Of a stretch of 64,000 nucleotides of DNA, positions 20,759 to 32,712 are shown one piece after another. The notes beneath the pieces were generated by a model, which worked only from the letters and a program-made list of their open reading frames with translations, was not told the DNA's origin and ran no database searches. Origin of the DNA: Rhabditoides inermis (Eukaryota > Nematoda > Chromadorea > Rhabditida > Rhabditidae). The stretch lies in the NCBI GenBank assembly GCA_963966185.1, contig CAWZYM010000432.1, positions 26,001 through 90,000 on the forward strand, read 5' to 3'. Position 1 is the stretch's first letter. The number at the start of each line of letters is the position of its first letter. A program made the translations under genes and the position numbers.

Positions 20759-23700
20759 ATGCGGTCTCTTCCTTGGCCGAGGACGCTGCTCTCCTTCCTC
20801 CTGCCACTGCTCCTCTGCTGTGTCACCGCGACAAACAGTAAGTATATTCATGTTTATTTTATAATGTTTTCGCTCTTCTGGTTCTACGTTCTAGGTTCTA
20901 CGTTGTCAAACCATAGTTCACGTAACGCCTCCAGGCCACTAGTTGGTCGATATCGATGACCGACGTTGTCCATTCTCCGAGTCCGCACGTTTCACTGATC
21001 CGTGTTGCCTTTCCAGGCATCAGTGGTCGATGCTCTCCTTTATCGATCGATATCGATTGCCGCTGCTGTCCATCATCCGGGTCCGCACGTTTCACTGATC
21101 CGTGTTGCCTTTCCAGGCATCAGTGGTCGATGCTCTCCTTTATCGATCGATATCGATTGCCGCTGCTGTCCATCATCCGGGTCCGCACGTTTCACTGATC
21201 CGTGTTGCCTTTCTAGGCATCAGTGGTCGATGCTCTCCTTTATCGATCGATATCGATTGCCGCTGCTGTCCATCATCCGGGTCCGCACGTTTCACTGATC
21301 CGTGCTGCCTTTCCAGGCATCAGTGGTCGATGCTTTCCTTTATCGATCGATATCGATTGCCGCCGCTGTCCATTCTCCGAGTCCGCACGTTCCACTGATC
21401 CGTGTTGCCTTTTCAGGCATCAGTGGTCGATGCTCTCCGTTATCGATGATGTCGATTGCCGCGGCTGTCCATTCGAAAAGAATTCCACTGGTCTTTCTGA
21501 ACACAGTTGATACGTGTTCAGTGAGGGATTTCATGCGACCTCTCAGCTGATATGGACACTGGATTGATCACATAAGTCCCTTTCTTATATTCTCGCGCAA
21601 ACATTACTACATTCACGTGAGCTTTGCACTTCAAATAGAAATAATAATAATAATTGTTTATCCATAAAACAGTCAAGCACTGAATGAGGATAGTGGGGAT
21701 GGTTTGGTCGGTCGATGTGTCGAGCAATCCAAGTCCACACACCGCAAGGCGAGACTGCAGCGCGCCCCTCAGAGGCACAAAGTAGTGATGCAGCTCGTGA
21801 ATCTCGGGGAACCAGTGTGAAAGGCATGTGCTGCGTATTCATATAACCATACAGGTAACGGTGTTCTATACGCAGATCCGTTTTGACTCGTCTGAACCAT
21901 AATGTTTCGAAAGTTAGTTCAGATAAACGGTGGGGATATGGCATTTTTGGCAATCTTATTTTGGTAAATGCTCTCTGAATTTTGTCTAGATCATTAATAC
22001 AACCCTTACTCATGTGACACAAAATTTCAGATCCATACTCTAAAGTTGGTCGTATTGAAGTTTTGTAAAAATTCAAAAACAGTTCATTTTTTAGTGAACG
22101 TACGTTTCAGTGTGTTTATTCGAGCATTTGCTTTCTGAATGACCAACGAAAGGTGTTTAAGAGTCGGGGTCATCCAGATACCAAGATCGCGCACTACCTC
22201 CACGTTTGACAAAGTCACATTATCACATTTATATGTTAACCTTGGAATTTTCTTGCCATAATTCAAAACCTCACATTTACTGACTGACAGTTTTAACTGC
22301 CGGTCTGCAAGGAAGTTTTGTGTACTGTTCAGATCATGATTTAGTTTTTTTATGGAAATCGGGAGTGTCATGACTGATATATAGCTTCATATCGTCAGCA
22401 TAAGTTATATGCTCACTGTGCGTTTCTGATTGCGTTGATTGCGTTGATTGCGTTGTTGCGTTGATTCTTGCGTTGATTCTGCGCTGATGCGTTGATGCGC
22501 TGATTGCGTTGATTCTGATTGCGTTTCTGTCAAGGTCGTTGATGTATAATAGGAATAAGAGTGGTCCAAGAACCGACCCTTGTGGTACACCGCTTAGTAC
22601 TGGCAGCCAGTGTGAATGACATGATCCGATACGTACGGACTGCGACCTATCACTCAGATACATAGCATGTTAGTCATCGCAGCACATCTCGGTTTAGACC
22701 ATAGCGTTCACAAAGTATAAGAAGTCGGCGATGACATACCGTGTCGAATGCTTTGCTTACGTCTAGATAAATACAATAGACGTTTATTTTCCTAGCTAAT
22801 TTAGAAAACACATATCCGACAAATTCAAGCATATTTGTTGTACAGCTTCTCTTGTTTTGGAATCCATGCTGCGCGGGTGATATCAGGTTTTGTCTCCAAA
22901 GATAATTACGTAGTTCATAAACAATGATTCGTTCCAAAACAGCAAGTTAGTGATATAGGTCGGTAGTTCGAGCAATTCGAATGATCCCCTTTCTTAAAAA
23001 CCGGAACTACAGTGCTCTTCTTCTATATATCAGGCACAATACCAGATCTTAGACTTTCACTAAATATAAAAGAGAGAGGTCAAGCAAGAACCACAGAAAG
23101 TGATTGTAGTAGAATAGAGGGGATATCATCAGGTTCACAACTCAGTTTGCGCTTAGATTGTTTTAGGTACTCGTAGACAATTTGAGGAGAAACATCTATG
23201 TTTTGCATTGGAGTGAGAGGAGTGTTGATTTGAGGATCGAAAGGGGCTTCGCTTGATCATCGACTGTGAATACGGTAGCAAAATATTCATTGAAAAGAGT
23301 GGCTCTTTCGCCGTCATCCTCCACAACTTGACCGGAGGAGTCAACCAGGGATGGAATCGGTTGAGGAGGCGCCATCTCGTTCTTTACGTACTGCCAATAT
23401 TGTACTGAATTTTCGGACTTCAAGATATCCCTCTCCCTATTACCAAAACACATAGCTAAACTCTCTCTATACTCTCGAAGAAGAGACTTGTATCTGTTCT
23501 TATCATCCTGTGTGCCAGTACGTTTTTGCTTCATGTAAGCACGTCTAACCCTCTGTTTCAGTCTACTAAGTCATTCCGGAAACTCGCATTGTTGTCTAGT
23601 AATCCTTGGTACTCTGAGGGAAACACTCGATATAACTTTATCGCAGAACTTGCTGTACATTTCGTTGACGTCGCAATTATGAAACAATAGAAACCAGTTG

Positions 23701-26700
23701 ACGGTACTCAAGTCTGACTTCATCGCAGCATAGTCAGCTTTCCGGAAATCACGAGCGATAGTGAGTGAGCGTCACGCAGGCAAATCAAAACAACGGAAGT
23801 CCGCTTCCACCATGAGATGGTCGCTAAATGCAATTCCGGGACGCAAATTCGAGAAAAGCTGTTTGTCATCCGTCAAAATAAGGTCTAGTGTGTTTTGATG
23901 ACGAGTTGGAAAACTTACGAACTGGAATAAACCGAGAGTGCTGCATAAGGTCAGGAAGTTTCGGGAGTTGCTTGTCATTGCGTGGAAGGTTTTCCAATTC
24001 ACGTCAGGATAATTGAGATCTCCCCCTATTAGGAGGAAACCGCAAATTGTGAGAGAACCCACAAATCTTTCGAATGACGCAACAAAGTCGGGGTCGGGCC
24101 CAGGTGGCCGATACACGCCTATGATGGTCATATCTTTTGCGCTGTACCCGATGGTGACACAGACCGCATCGAAAGAGCGGCACGAGTACTGCTTCACTAG
24201 TTTACTTCGAAATAAATTTGGAACCGATATTAAAACACCACCACCCTTATGTGAACGAGAAACCGAGTAGGAAGTTCTATTAAAGTGGACAAAAATCCCA
24301 AATGATTGACTGAATCTTACACAAGTTATGATTCGCAGGCACAATGCTACGGTACCAAGGTTTCAGCAAAACACCTGACGTAGAGTGGATTCGAACCCGC
24401 GACATGAACCAGCCGAACAGATTGCTAGGCGAATCTCTTACCGGTTGCGCCATAAAGGCGATGAGTGCAATTTGCTAGTACTGAGACATCTAGTTGATTT
24501 GCGATCAATCAAAGACGGACTGTGCGAAGGAAAACCATTCATTTTCAGCTGAAACGTATGTTTTCGAAAACAATCAAATCGTCTCTCATGCTTGTGTCTC
24601 ATTATTGTCTACTTTTCTTCACAAAAACCACAAGCGCGCAGTAGATCAACGCTTAATGAAAGAATCATGCCACGTCCTCAATGGCGCAGTCGGTTAGCTG
24701 TTAACCTAGCAATCTGCGGACTGCGCTCTGTCGCAGGTTCGAGTCCTGCTACCGCTCGTGTTTTACTTTCTTTCGAATTTGACTATGCTCTTAGTTACCG
24801 TACCACCCGTTCGTGGTCTGTTCCCCCATGGGGGAGATAGTGGGTCTTTTCAATTTTTTGCCAATTTTAGAAAAAGCTGGAACCGAATCTTTGGGGTCAA
24901 GCCAAGTCTCAGTGATTATAGATACTTGGTGGGGATTGATAGAAAAGTGGTGCGAAAAAGATAACATTTATTGATTATTGAAAGAACGAGTATTACTTAT
25001 TGAAATGCTTAGTTCATCGCAAGAGATATTATTCGATGAATTCATATTAAGCACCACTCATTCAGGCAAACGCATTGATTTTGAGACGTTCTGCAAGAAA
25101 GGGTACTTTCCTGGTGTTCTATCTGCTGACAAAGAGATATGCGAAGTAAAGGTGAATTAGACTGATTGTGTAAAATGTAACATAATCATTTACAAACGTG
25201 TTCATAGATGCCGATCGATCTCGCACTCCATCACGCTACGTATTTCTGCAATGCGCAACACTACAGTGGATCGATCGTGGATGGAACGGTATGCTACGAG
25301 AGGTTATTTCGCATGTTCTCTGTGTTGTTTAGCACAAGCGCAGCGGGGCGACAGACACCAACGGCGAGTTCACATGCCGCTATGTCGTCAAGCTAGTGTG
25401 CCCCAGCGGGTACGACCTCATCCAGTCGCAGTGCTACAAATTCTACCCAGTACGTTTTTGAGATTGAAATTGCCACCACAATTATACTTACTTCTGTATA
25501 GACTTACCCTCGTTTATAATACGGCAGATAGTTGTCTGAATATTCACTAGTCAGCACAGAGAGACATTTGTTATCGGCCCGCTCAAGGTCATTCAATCAG
25601 TCGATCGCGAAGTTCGCGCGCTTTTAGGTCGTTTTTTATGAAGTAGAGGTCAAGATAATTAGCCTTGTCCAAGATGAACACTCTTGTTCAGGATGTCGAA
25701 TACAAGAACCGTAAGACAGTGTGCGCGGGCAGTGATCCTTCTTTCAAGCTGATTGAGCGCACAACGAAAATGATGATGAATATATTCACAGGTGATTTAC
25801 AAAATGAAGTAAAGTAGCAGTACATAATTTTTCAGCGCACATAAAGACTCTTGAGTACATGAATATGCAAGTGTGGATGAAACCGTACAACCCCGACAAG
25901 AGTGGGTTCCCCACTTTTCCTACACGTATTATAATGACTTTGTATGCAGCATCCAGTTCGACTCAAACTATGCTCTACACGAGAACTGGATACAAGCGTC
26001 TGGGACGGAATAACATTTTGCGCGGTTCGATCACGGCCGAGGGCCTGCGTGTCGGAGAGGTTCCTGGAGTGATTTGCGTCGCCGATCCGGAGCCTACATG
26101 TATGTACTAGCGAGTCTTTCAATGACACTTCATCACCTTCTTGTACTTCCAGTCGACTCGCTGGAGAACTGGTGCGAGCAGTTGAAGAGCGTGTTCCTTC
26201 TGCCTACGGAATATGTGTCGAGCATTGAGTCTTGTGTCTACGCCACCTACAATCACTATGTGGCGTCGCCCGGCACAGACGTGGACTCGGTGGGCGCCAG
26301 TATTTGCATTTATTGCGAACACTCGGTGAAGGTGTGGCTTCCTAGGTGAAACAGCTGCACAATCGCTGCAAACTGTTCAATAAACGCGACTACATTCCCG
26401 TTGACGAAAAGTTCTTTAATGACGCCGACATCAAGCGCCTGTGGTTTTTGCAAACGGTTTGCTGGCTGGGTTGACTGAGTACCTCTCACCTACTCCTACC
26501 TCTTCAGGACCATCCCATCCGTCTCGCTGGCTCCTCTATTCGGGCGGCCAACCACTATCGCCCGGAGGAGTGGCGTCTTTACACCTCGAGGGGCGAAATG
26601 GTATCGCTCTTCGCTGTACACCCTCTGAATGGTGTGTTCAGTCGAATGTGGACCGGAAGATGTGGGTGCGGGGGAACAGGCCGCGGCCGCAGTCGCTCAC

Positions 26701-28340
26701 TGCCCTCGGCGGCGCCTACACGCTCGCTCTCGTCAAGCACAATGGAGTGCTCAAGTACACGGACGTGCCACCCTACACTGAGCTGCCAGTCTTCTGTATT
26801 GCAAGTGAGCGAGACGTCTTACCACGCAAACACTCATCAATCATGTTACAGCTCTCAAAACGGAACAGGTCGCGACAAGTGAGCGAGTGTGTGTGTGTAA
26901 GTAATAGTGTTTAATTTCACAGTTGGATGTAACTGTCCCGAACCTGGGATTTGTAATGCGGCTATGCAGTGTATGTGTCCATCTCCAATGAAAGATATGC
27001 ATCAAAACTTCAGACACAAGATTACTAAGGAACCGGTTAGTAATGTGAAATGCTTATTGTAGTCAACGATTATTTTCAGGCTCCCCCTGGTCGCATTTGT
27101 TTCTCCTGCGAAGAGGGTCTGCGTCGTGACCATGCTATTGTGATTATCTTTTCTCGTCAAGAGGATCTGCAGATAAACGAGCAAGTTGAGCTTGTGAATA
27201 AGGTGTGCACAGTTCTATTTAATGCAAACTTCTTTTCTCCAAAGATCTATCATCAATTTGTCGTGAAGAAGGGAACCAAGTACGGGAAGCCGGCGCGCGT
27301 GATTATCCTTGCTCATGACGGCAAGTTATAACAGTGTACTCGAATATATTGCTCTGTTTAGTTACACCCAAGGTTTTGTACGACAGTGCGCAAAACTTCC
27401 TAACGTGGAATGCTCTCAAAGCACATCTGCTAAAGACAAACGGAGAGGGAATTTGTCGAAAAGATAAAAAGCGGAAGATCAAATATTCGCAAAGTAAAGA
27501 AATTTTGGCAATGGCGTCTGGATCGCTCACTTCATGTGGAATGAACCACCAAATCAATACGGAACTGAGCAACTACAACATGCCATATGTCGCATTTACG
27601 GTACTTACAGCGATTAAAACCAAACTATGTATGTATGCTTTTCTTTGTAGGAGGCAGTATCACTATTTGGCAGATACGGATTCAACAGAGAGCACGCGGT
27701 TAGTGATAACGCTAATTTTCTCGACCATGAAACACTGCTCTTTCTAGCATGTCGTGTACTATACGCATCAGAAACTCGGACCGCGAGAGCCGTTTCTGGC
27801 TATTTGCCGATGGTACAACATACACAAATCTAGTTGCCAGAAAGGTCGTGTTCACGGCGATGACTTCGGTCGTGAGACTCGTGACCGGAGGAAAAACGAA
27901 AGAATGACCTACGAGTCGTATGAGGCGTTCGTGCGAACGGTCAACAATCTGGAGGATTGCCAAGAGAAGATCACATGGCATGAGGAAAGGCTGAGGAATC
28001 AGTTCAACGCAATGTCGCAGCACGTGAAGCACGTGTACGTGGTGCACGCGCCCGAGAACACGCCCGACGCGCGCGACACGTTCGAGACGCTCGGCATCGA
28101 CCCCCAAAACATATTCCACTACGTGAGTCGAGAAAAAAAAGAGAAAAAAAATGTTGAATTGTCGTCACTACATAAACTGTCAAACGGTATCTATGTACAT
28201 AGCTTTGATTGATTGATTGATTGCAGCGCGAGAACGAGAGGAACAAGAACTTCAATTCGGTGGTGATGAAGATTGCGGGCAACATCTGCAAGCCGGAGAC
28301 GACTTACGACATGATGCGCGAATACGAGCCCATCAACTAG
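20759..28340 (+). CDS. Secreted multi-domain lectin-like/VWA-like protein, 16 exons, 827 aa
   Basis: Exons: 20759-20837, 24985-25151, 25208-25288, 25333-25449, 25692-25791, 25836-26099, 26153-26331, 26346-26456, 26508-26600, 26642-26804, 26923-27035, 27080-27320, 27362-27600, 27651-27698, 27748-28122, 28227-28340; the sum is 2,484 nt in phase. Exon 1 is a signal peptide (MRSLPWPRTLLSFLLPLLLC). A C-type-lectin-like module starts at CPSGYDLIQSQCYKFYP and ends VPGVICVADPEP; a second lectin-like stretch ends ELPVFCIA; a Cys-rich EGF-like piece (CNCPEPGICNAAMQCMC) follows, then a VWA-like region starting RRDHAIVIIFSRQEDLQINE and ending NFNSVVMKIAGNIC. Intron 12 uses a GC donor (GACG then GCAAGT), and intron 9 is only 41 nt. 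The exon 2 acceptor (GAAAG) is weak. The last large exon is open in a second frame over its first part, so that segment is less sure. AATAAA is near 28397. Similar lectin/VWA fusions exist in nematodes; function is not inferred. Confidence 0.8.
20940..21480 (+). repeat. 100-bp tandem repeat, five units, in intron 1
   Basis: Units of almost exactly 100 bp start near 20991, 21091, 21191, 21291 and 21391, with a partial unit before. Every unit contains CACTGATCCGTGTTGCC followed by TTTCCAG or a variant (TTTCTAG, TTTTCAG), i.e. an acceptor-like site, then CATCAGTGGTCGATGC and the palindromic ATCGATCGATATCGAT. Units 2-4 differ by only a few bases. Confidence 0.95.
22428..22530. repeat. GCGTTGATT minisatellite inside RT3 polymerase
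   Basis: An irregular array of GCGTTGATT / GCGTTGATTCT units between the GVPQGS motif and the YADD motif of RT3. It keeps a frame open but inserts a stretch rich in N, A, I, S and Q. Confidence 0.85.
24381..24457 (-). repeat. tRNA-like module, left arm
   Basis: The minus strand has A box TGGCGCAACCGG and perfect B box GGTTCGAATCC. There is no acceptor stem pairing. Confidence 0.65.
24676..24753 (+). repeat. tRNA-like module, right arm
   Basis: The plus strand has A box TGGCGCAGTCGGTTAGC and perfect B box GGTTCGAGTCC. It is the most tRNA-like copy in the window, but the 5' and 3' ends do not pair. Confidence 0.65.
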
Positions 28341-28540
28341 ATCAATCTCCTTCCCAATCACTAGGCACATTTATCACTTTCATGTTTTTTTTTAAAAATA
28401 AATGTTCATAAGTGTTTTTGGGTTGCTTGGGTGGGACATTATGAGTGATATTCATTCATCTCGAACGAAATAATGTGAGCGAAATGTATACAATAGAAAA
28501 ATCAAACAATGGAGCATTATGATGAATCAGTAGATATTCA

Positions 28541-28910
28541 TTATTTGTTCATTTGTCATTCACAATTCACTGATGAAAGAGATTTCTGAGCACTGCTCAT
28601 TTGACACTGCTCGGTGCGAGAGCGCATTCGACACTGCCCGTTGCGAGAGCGCATTCGACACTGCCCGGTGCGAGAGCGCATTCGACACTGCCCGGTGCGA
28701 GAGCGCATTCGACACTGCCCGGTGCGAGAGCGCATTCGACACTGCCCGGTGCGAGAGCGCATTCGACACTGACGAGTCTGCCGACCCGCGAGGGGGCGTG
28801 GCCGTAGAGTGCAACCCCGCCTACAGCCAGCTCCAGCATATTCTATTTCACTCGCGCGCACACGCGAATTATGCTAATGCAAGCAAAGTCGAGACGTACC
28901 CGTCACGACA
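28541..28910. repeat. 27-bp minisatellite unit, copy 1
   Basis: About seven units of CGAGAGCGCATTCGACACTG plus CCCGGTG inside a 370-bp block that is repeated in the same orientation at 31183-31525. The period is a multiple of three, so both strands carry long meaningless open frames. Confidence 0.95.
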
Positions 28911-31182
28911 CTCCCCGCTTCACAAGTTTTTGAAGCGAAGTTTACATATTTTATGAAATATTTGTTCTAATTCAAGGGAAGTACGCATAGAAACCATAAT
29001 ACTACTTTATGAGTTCCCTACAAAAATAATTGTTTTGCGAAAATTGCAATTTTATTATTGGTTAAAAATTTATAATGCATCTGACATTCGAAGTTTACAT
29101 ATTATTATTTTTTTTTTGTTGAAGCATTTCCTGCCGGTTTAAGCCGTCTAGGGATCTCGAACACAAATATTCAATTGTCATCGTTCAATTCATTATATTT
29201 GACTGGCTTCCTCAATAAAATATATTTCGTGTCAATACTCACCATGAGACATGAGAGTTGCAAATATATCATATTCCATGATTTCTAAATTCAACTTTCG
29301 TAGAAGAAAACTATGTAAATCCTCAGAGACCTCAGACAGTAACGACTCGCTACGTGCATAGTAAATACTAGAGACGGGATGGGATAAATTATTAACGATT
29401 CGTTTATGTTTGTTTCAGCATTCTATTTTGTTTGTGCGTTTCAATTGAAGTCTACAATTATTCTGGTTACATTCATATGACTCATGATCATAATCGAGTT
29501 ATTTGATTTCTTGTGATTAAGTCATTTAGATTCCACAGTATACAAAAGGGACTGGGAAAAAGGGAAGGGAACGACGCATGGGGGTACCTCTGCTATGAAG
29601 TTGCGCTCGGTCGGTGATGCGGTAGTCGGCGGGCCCTGCCGGCGGTGTGCACGGTTCGACGAAGGGTGACAAGAGGCAGCAGGTAGATATATTTATCCGC
29701 AAACCGCGGATTATATATTCGAACATATCAATTCATTGCGTCTTTTATTAGAGGAGTAATTTTGTTTCTCTGCTGCCTATGAGTAGAAGAGAGATTAAAA
29801 ATATTCTTATGCGTTTCTGTTCTGTACGCAGTCATTAGTGATTCGTCATCGATCGAATATCGATCTATTTGATTCCACATCAGATTTAAGTGCGATTTCG
29901 ATCTATTTGATTCGAAATCAGATTTAATTGTGATTTTGTGCACGTTATTCGGACGCCGGGACGGCTGGGATTAGCGCACACAACAGCCATAACGCAGTCG
30001 CGCGGCTATACGTATTCTTATTAGAAAGGTGCGAACATTATGTATTTGTATTTGTATGCACTCGCTAGTAATAATGAGCGAGCGCGATGTATTTCATGCT
30101 CACTGCTATTGCACATTTATCGATTGATTTTCACAAGCGCCGTCTGTGAGTGTGCGCGCAGGGACACACAGTGCAAGGGATGGGTGAATTCGAAACGCGC
30201 CCTCTGTGAGGAGGGTGGCGAGTGCTCACTGCCGGCGGGGCAGAGTGGGCTTTATTGATTGATTTTGACTCACGTTTTGTGAGTACTTGCATGAGGTCAT
30301 TGACCGACATGCGGGCGTGTAGGCGGGTTGATTTCAATCCATTCCATTCGGATATTCGATTATGAAGCGTACCTTGTATAGACGCTAGAATTCATCGCGC
30401 ACAAAGGGCATGCGTGCGGTGCGGCAGGCAAACGACTCACCGTTCACGTCTCGGTGTGCAATCGATTTCGATTCGGCGGCGCCCTCTGTGGGTGCTACGA
30501 TTCGCCGCGCACAAAGTACATACATCTGTGCGCGAGACAATCATGATTTGAAAAATAATTTGGTGGTTCAGATTAGCATTTTGTGTTTCATTGAATGAGT
30601 GTCCGATTCCATTTCACTCTCGATAGTTCAGTGGAGTTGGATATCGATCGATTATCGATTGATATCGATTCTATTTCAGACCTGGGATGTTCGAAACGGC
30701 CAGGATGCACCATAACGCAACTGAGAGAAACGTATGGGACACATATCATTCAAATAAACACGATACTTTTACAATACACGGGTCGGGGGGAAGCAGGCAC
30801 ATCAGAATCACAATATACTACTGCCTAAAAGATAGATCCACTATCATATCAGACTACTCAACCAGATGCCTACTGTTTTATAGAACTGGGGTCTGCTTAG
30901 ACTATTGTCTCTCACAGAAATATGTACTCAACCTATTGGTACTGTCGTACGGGGAGACGCTCAACCAATTGGCCCTATCGCATCAAAGTAAGCGCAGGCG
31001 ATTGCCACTATTGCTACAAACGGAATGCTCAGACAATTGTCACTATTGCATTATGAAAGTATAAGAAATAATCAATAAATCAATACACGAAGCATATACA
31101 GAGTTTACTACCACCACTCTACACATACAACAATGTATCACGGACAATCAATGGGGAAAGTATCGGGATTCACTGTGATTCA
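28911..31182. other. Gene-poor repeat-rich spacer between the minisatellite copies
   Basis: AT-rich DNA with no convincing gene. Local features are GCGCCCTCTGTGAG-like repeats (30135-30520) and the near-repeat CGCGCACAAAG at about 30398 and 30511. The duplicated block on either side suggests a segmental duplication or a transposon with long direct repeats. Confidence 0.5.
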
Positions 31183-31525
31183 TTATTTGTTCATTTGTCA
31201 TTCACAATTCACTGATGAAAGAGATTTCTGAGCACTGCTCATTTGACACTGCTCGGTGCGAGAGCGCATTCGACACTGCCCGTTGCGAGAGCGCATTCGA
31301 CACTGCCCGGTGCGAGAGCGCATTCGACACTGCCCGGTGCGAGAGCGCATTCGACACTGCCCGGTGCGAGAGCGCATTCGACACTGACGAGTCTGCCGAC
31401 CCGCGAGGGGGCGTGGCCGTAGAGTGCAACCCCGCCTACAGCCAGCTCCAGCATATTCTATTTCACTCGCGCGCACACGCGAATTATGCTAATGCAAGCA
31501 AAGTCGAGACGTACCCGTCACGACA
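31183..31525. repeat. 27-bp minisatellite unit, copy 2
   Basis: Same block as 28541-28910 but one unit shorter, with almost identical flanks (TTTGTCATTCACAATTCACT before; CGAGACGTACCCGTCACGAC after). It directly precedes the DIRS-like fragment. Confidence 0.95.
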
Positions 31526-31539
31526 TACGTTTCGCTGAT

Positions 31540-32206
31540 TCGGGGCGGTTTGTTGAGGGGCGGTTTGTGGTTCGGCTCCCCCGAATGTACCGATAACATT
31601 AACGTCCAGAAGCTGCGGAGCGGTCGTATGGACTGCTTTGCGGATGATTGGCGCAAAGAGAGCACTATCCTTGAGTTAGATAAGACCTTCGCTGTGGCAT
31701 ATCTGAGGAATATAGGGGGAACGACGAGTCGTTTTCTCCACAACCTGGCTGTTGAAGTTCTACCGTGGGCGCGCGACCGCGACATTATTCTTCCGGTGCA
31801 TTGCCCGGGGGTGGAAAATGGGGAGGCAGATTTTGAGTCTCGCTGCCATCATAGGAAGCTTCAGGAGTGGTCTCTGAATCCTTTGGCCCTAGCCCCCGTG
31901 TTCGTTCGCTGGGGCACGCCGCATTTTGGCGACGCGCATCAACACTAAGCTTCCCCGATAACTTTCCCCCTGTTTTCAGATCCGTTCTCGGAGGGCCTTG
32001 ACGCTTTGTCTCACTGGTCGGTCCTCTTAGAGTACGCCTTCCCGTTTTTTCTGATGCTAGGGAAGGTGTTGCGAAAAGCGGCGAACGAACAGGCGAGCCT
32101 GGTTCTTGTCGCTCCAATGTCGCCCTCGCAGCCTTGGTTCCCTCTTCTCTCGCTGTTGGCGAGGGGCCCCTGTTCGGCTGTGGCCCAAGGTTTGTGTTAG
32201 TATTTG
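31540..32206 (+). pseudogene. DIRS/PAT-like retroelement fragment (RNase H region)
   Basis: 31550-31948 encodes text typical of the RNase H-like region of DIRS-class elements: FAVAYLRNIGGTTSRFLHNL, then PVHCPGVENGEADFESR and WSLNP. After a frameshift and stop near 31945, the next conserved piece (DPFSEGLDALSHW, then MSPSQPWFPLL) continues to 32196. DIRS elements use a tyrosine recombinase; none was found, so this is a fragment. PAT elements of this class are known in nematodes. Confidence 0.7.
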
Positions 32207-32285
32207 TAAACGTTTTATGCATGCGCTTTTGTTGAATTGGGTCAAGACAAACTTAATATCTTTACGCAAGAAATTTTTTAACATG
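32195..32285 (+). repeat. Solo terminal repeat of the foldback family
   Basis: A block of about 90 bp starting GGTTTGTGTTAGTATTTG and ending TATCTTTACGCAAG, identical in type to the arms at 33104-33416 and 35928-36245. It abuts the DIRS-like fragment. Confidence 0.85.
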
Positions 32286-32313
32286 TGTCACGACGTCTAC
32301 TTCACATCGTAGC

Positions 32314-32314
<1 letters not shown>

Positions 32315-32386
<72 letters not shown>

Positions 32387-32645
32387 TGATAGACATTTAT
32401 CTCTAATCGAAATAATGTGAGAAACGGAAGCAAAACATATGATAATAACAACAGCACAAATACGAATCGGTCACCGGAAGAATCAAGGAATGGGTAAAGA
32501 TGAGTGAGATACCGCGCGGCGCAAAGAGAAGTGTTTTATACCGGATTCCATAGGACAAGGACAGGGGACGGGACGGTGTGGACAAAGGACGGTGCATGTG
32601 AGCAGGACGAAAGTGACATCGGTGCATAAGATTATAATAGGTGTG

Positions 32646-32705
<60 letters not shown>
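32315..32705. repeat. Two TA microsatellites
   Basis: TA repeats at about 32315-32382 and 32648-32705, separated by about 265 bp without a recognisable gene. Confidence 0.97.
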
Positions 32706-32707
<2 letters not shown>

Positions 32708-32712
32708 GTTAA

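Larger units (their letters stand above)
24348..24803. mobile_element. TA-flanked element with two outward tRNA-like arms, in RT3
   Basis: About 456 bp bounded by TA-CGGTACC on the left and GTTACCG-TA on the right, interrupting the RT3 endonuclease. Each arm has a tRNA-like module pointing outward (24381-24457 minus; 24676-24753 plus), sharing a CTAGCAATCTG block. It resembles the element at 13672-14128 in design but not in sequence. Confidence 0.7.
21585..24960 (-). mobile_element. RT3: decayed LINE related to RT2, in intron 1 of the lectin/VWA gene
   Basis: Minus-strand pieces in order: start of the endonuclease near 24960-24805 (ITETWLDPKDSVPAFSK), insertion of a TA-flanked element, endonuclease rest 24344-23772 (SHKGGGVLISV, GGDLNYPDVNW, SDHLMVEADF), linker 23534-23196, reverse transcriptase 22937-22084 (LDVSKAFDTVCH, SGVPQGSVLGPLLFLLY, YADDMK) and the C-terminal region 22076-21585 (IRPTLEYGSEIL). 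Several stops and frameshifts are present, and a minisatellite has expanded within the polymerase region. An (AAT)n-like tail lies at about 21636-21655. Confidence 0.85.

Noticed and set aside
24676..24753. Functional tRNA genes
   Set aside because: A and B boxes are good, but acceptor stems do not pair in any of the nine copies examined, and they lie in mobile-element arms.
26508..26804. Apparent frameshift within one exon of the lectin/VWA gene
   Set aside because: The two good frames are joined by a 41-nt intron (26601-26641, GTATCG ... TTCAG) that keeps phase, so no frameshift is needed.
26841..26871. Tiny 17-nt exon between exons 10 and 11 of the lectin/VWA gene
   Set aside because: Splice sites exist, but including it would put the next exon out of frame with an early stop; direct joining keeps the Cys-rich reading.
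28560..31540. CRISPR array or coding gene in the 27-bp repeats
   Set aside because: Units are contiguous without unique spacers, and the long frames on both strands follow from a repeat period divisible by three. The setting is eukaryotic.
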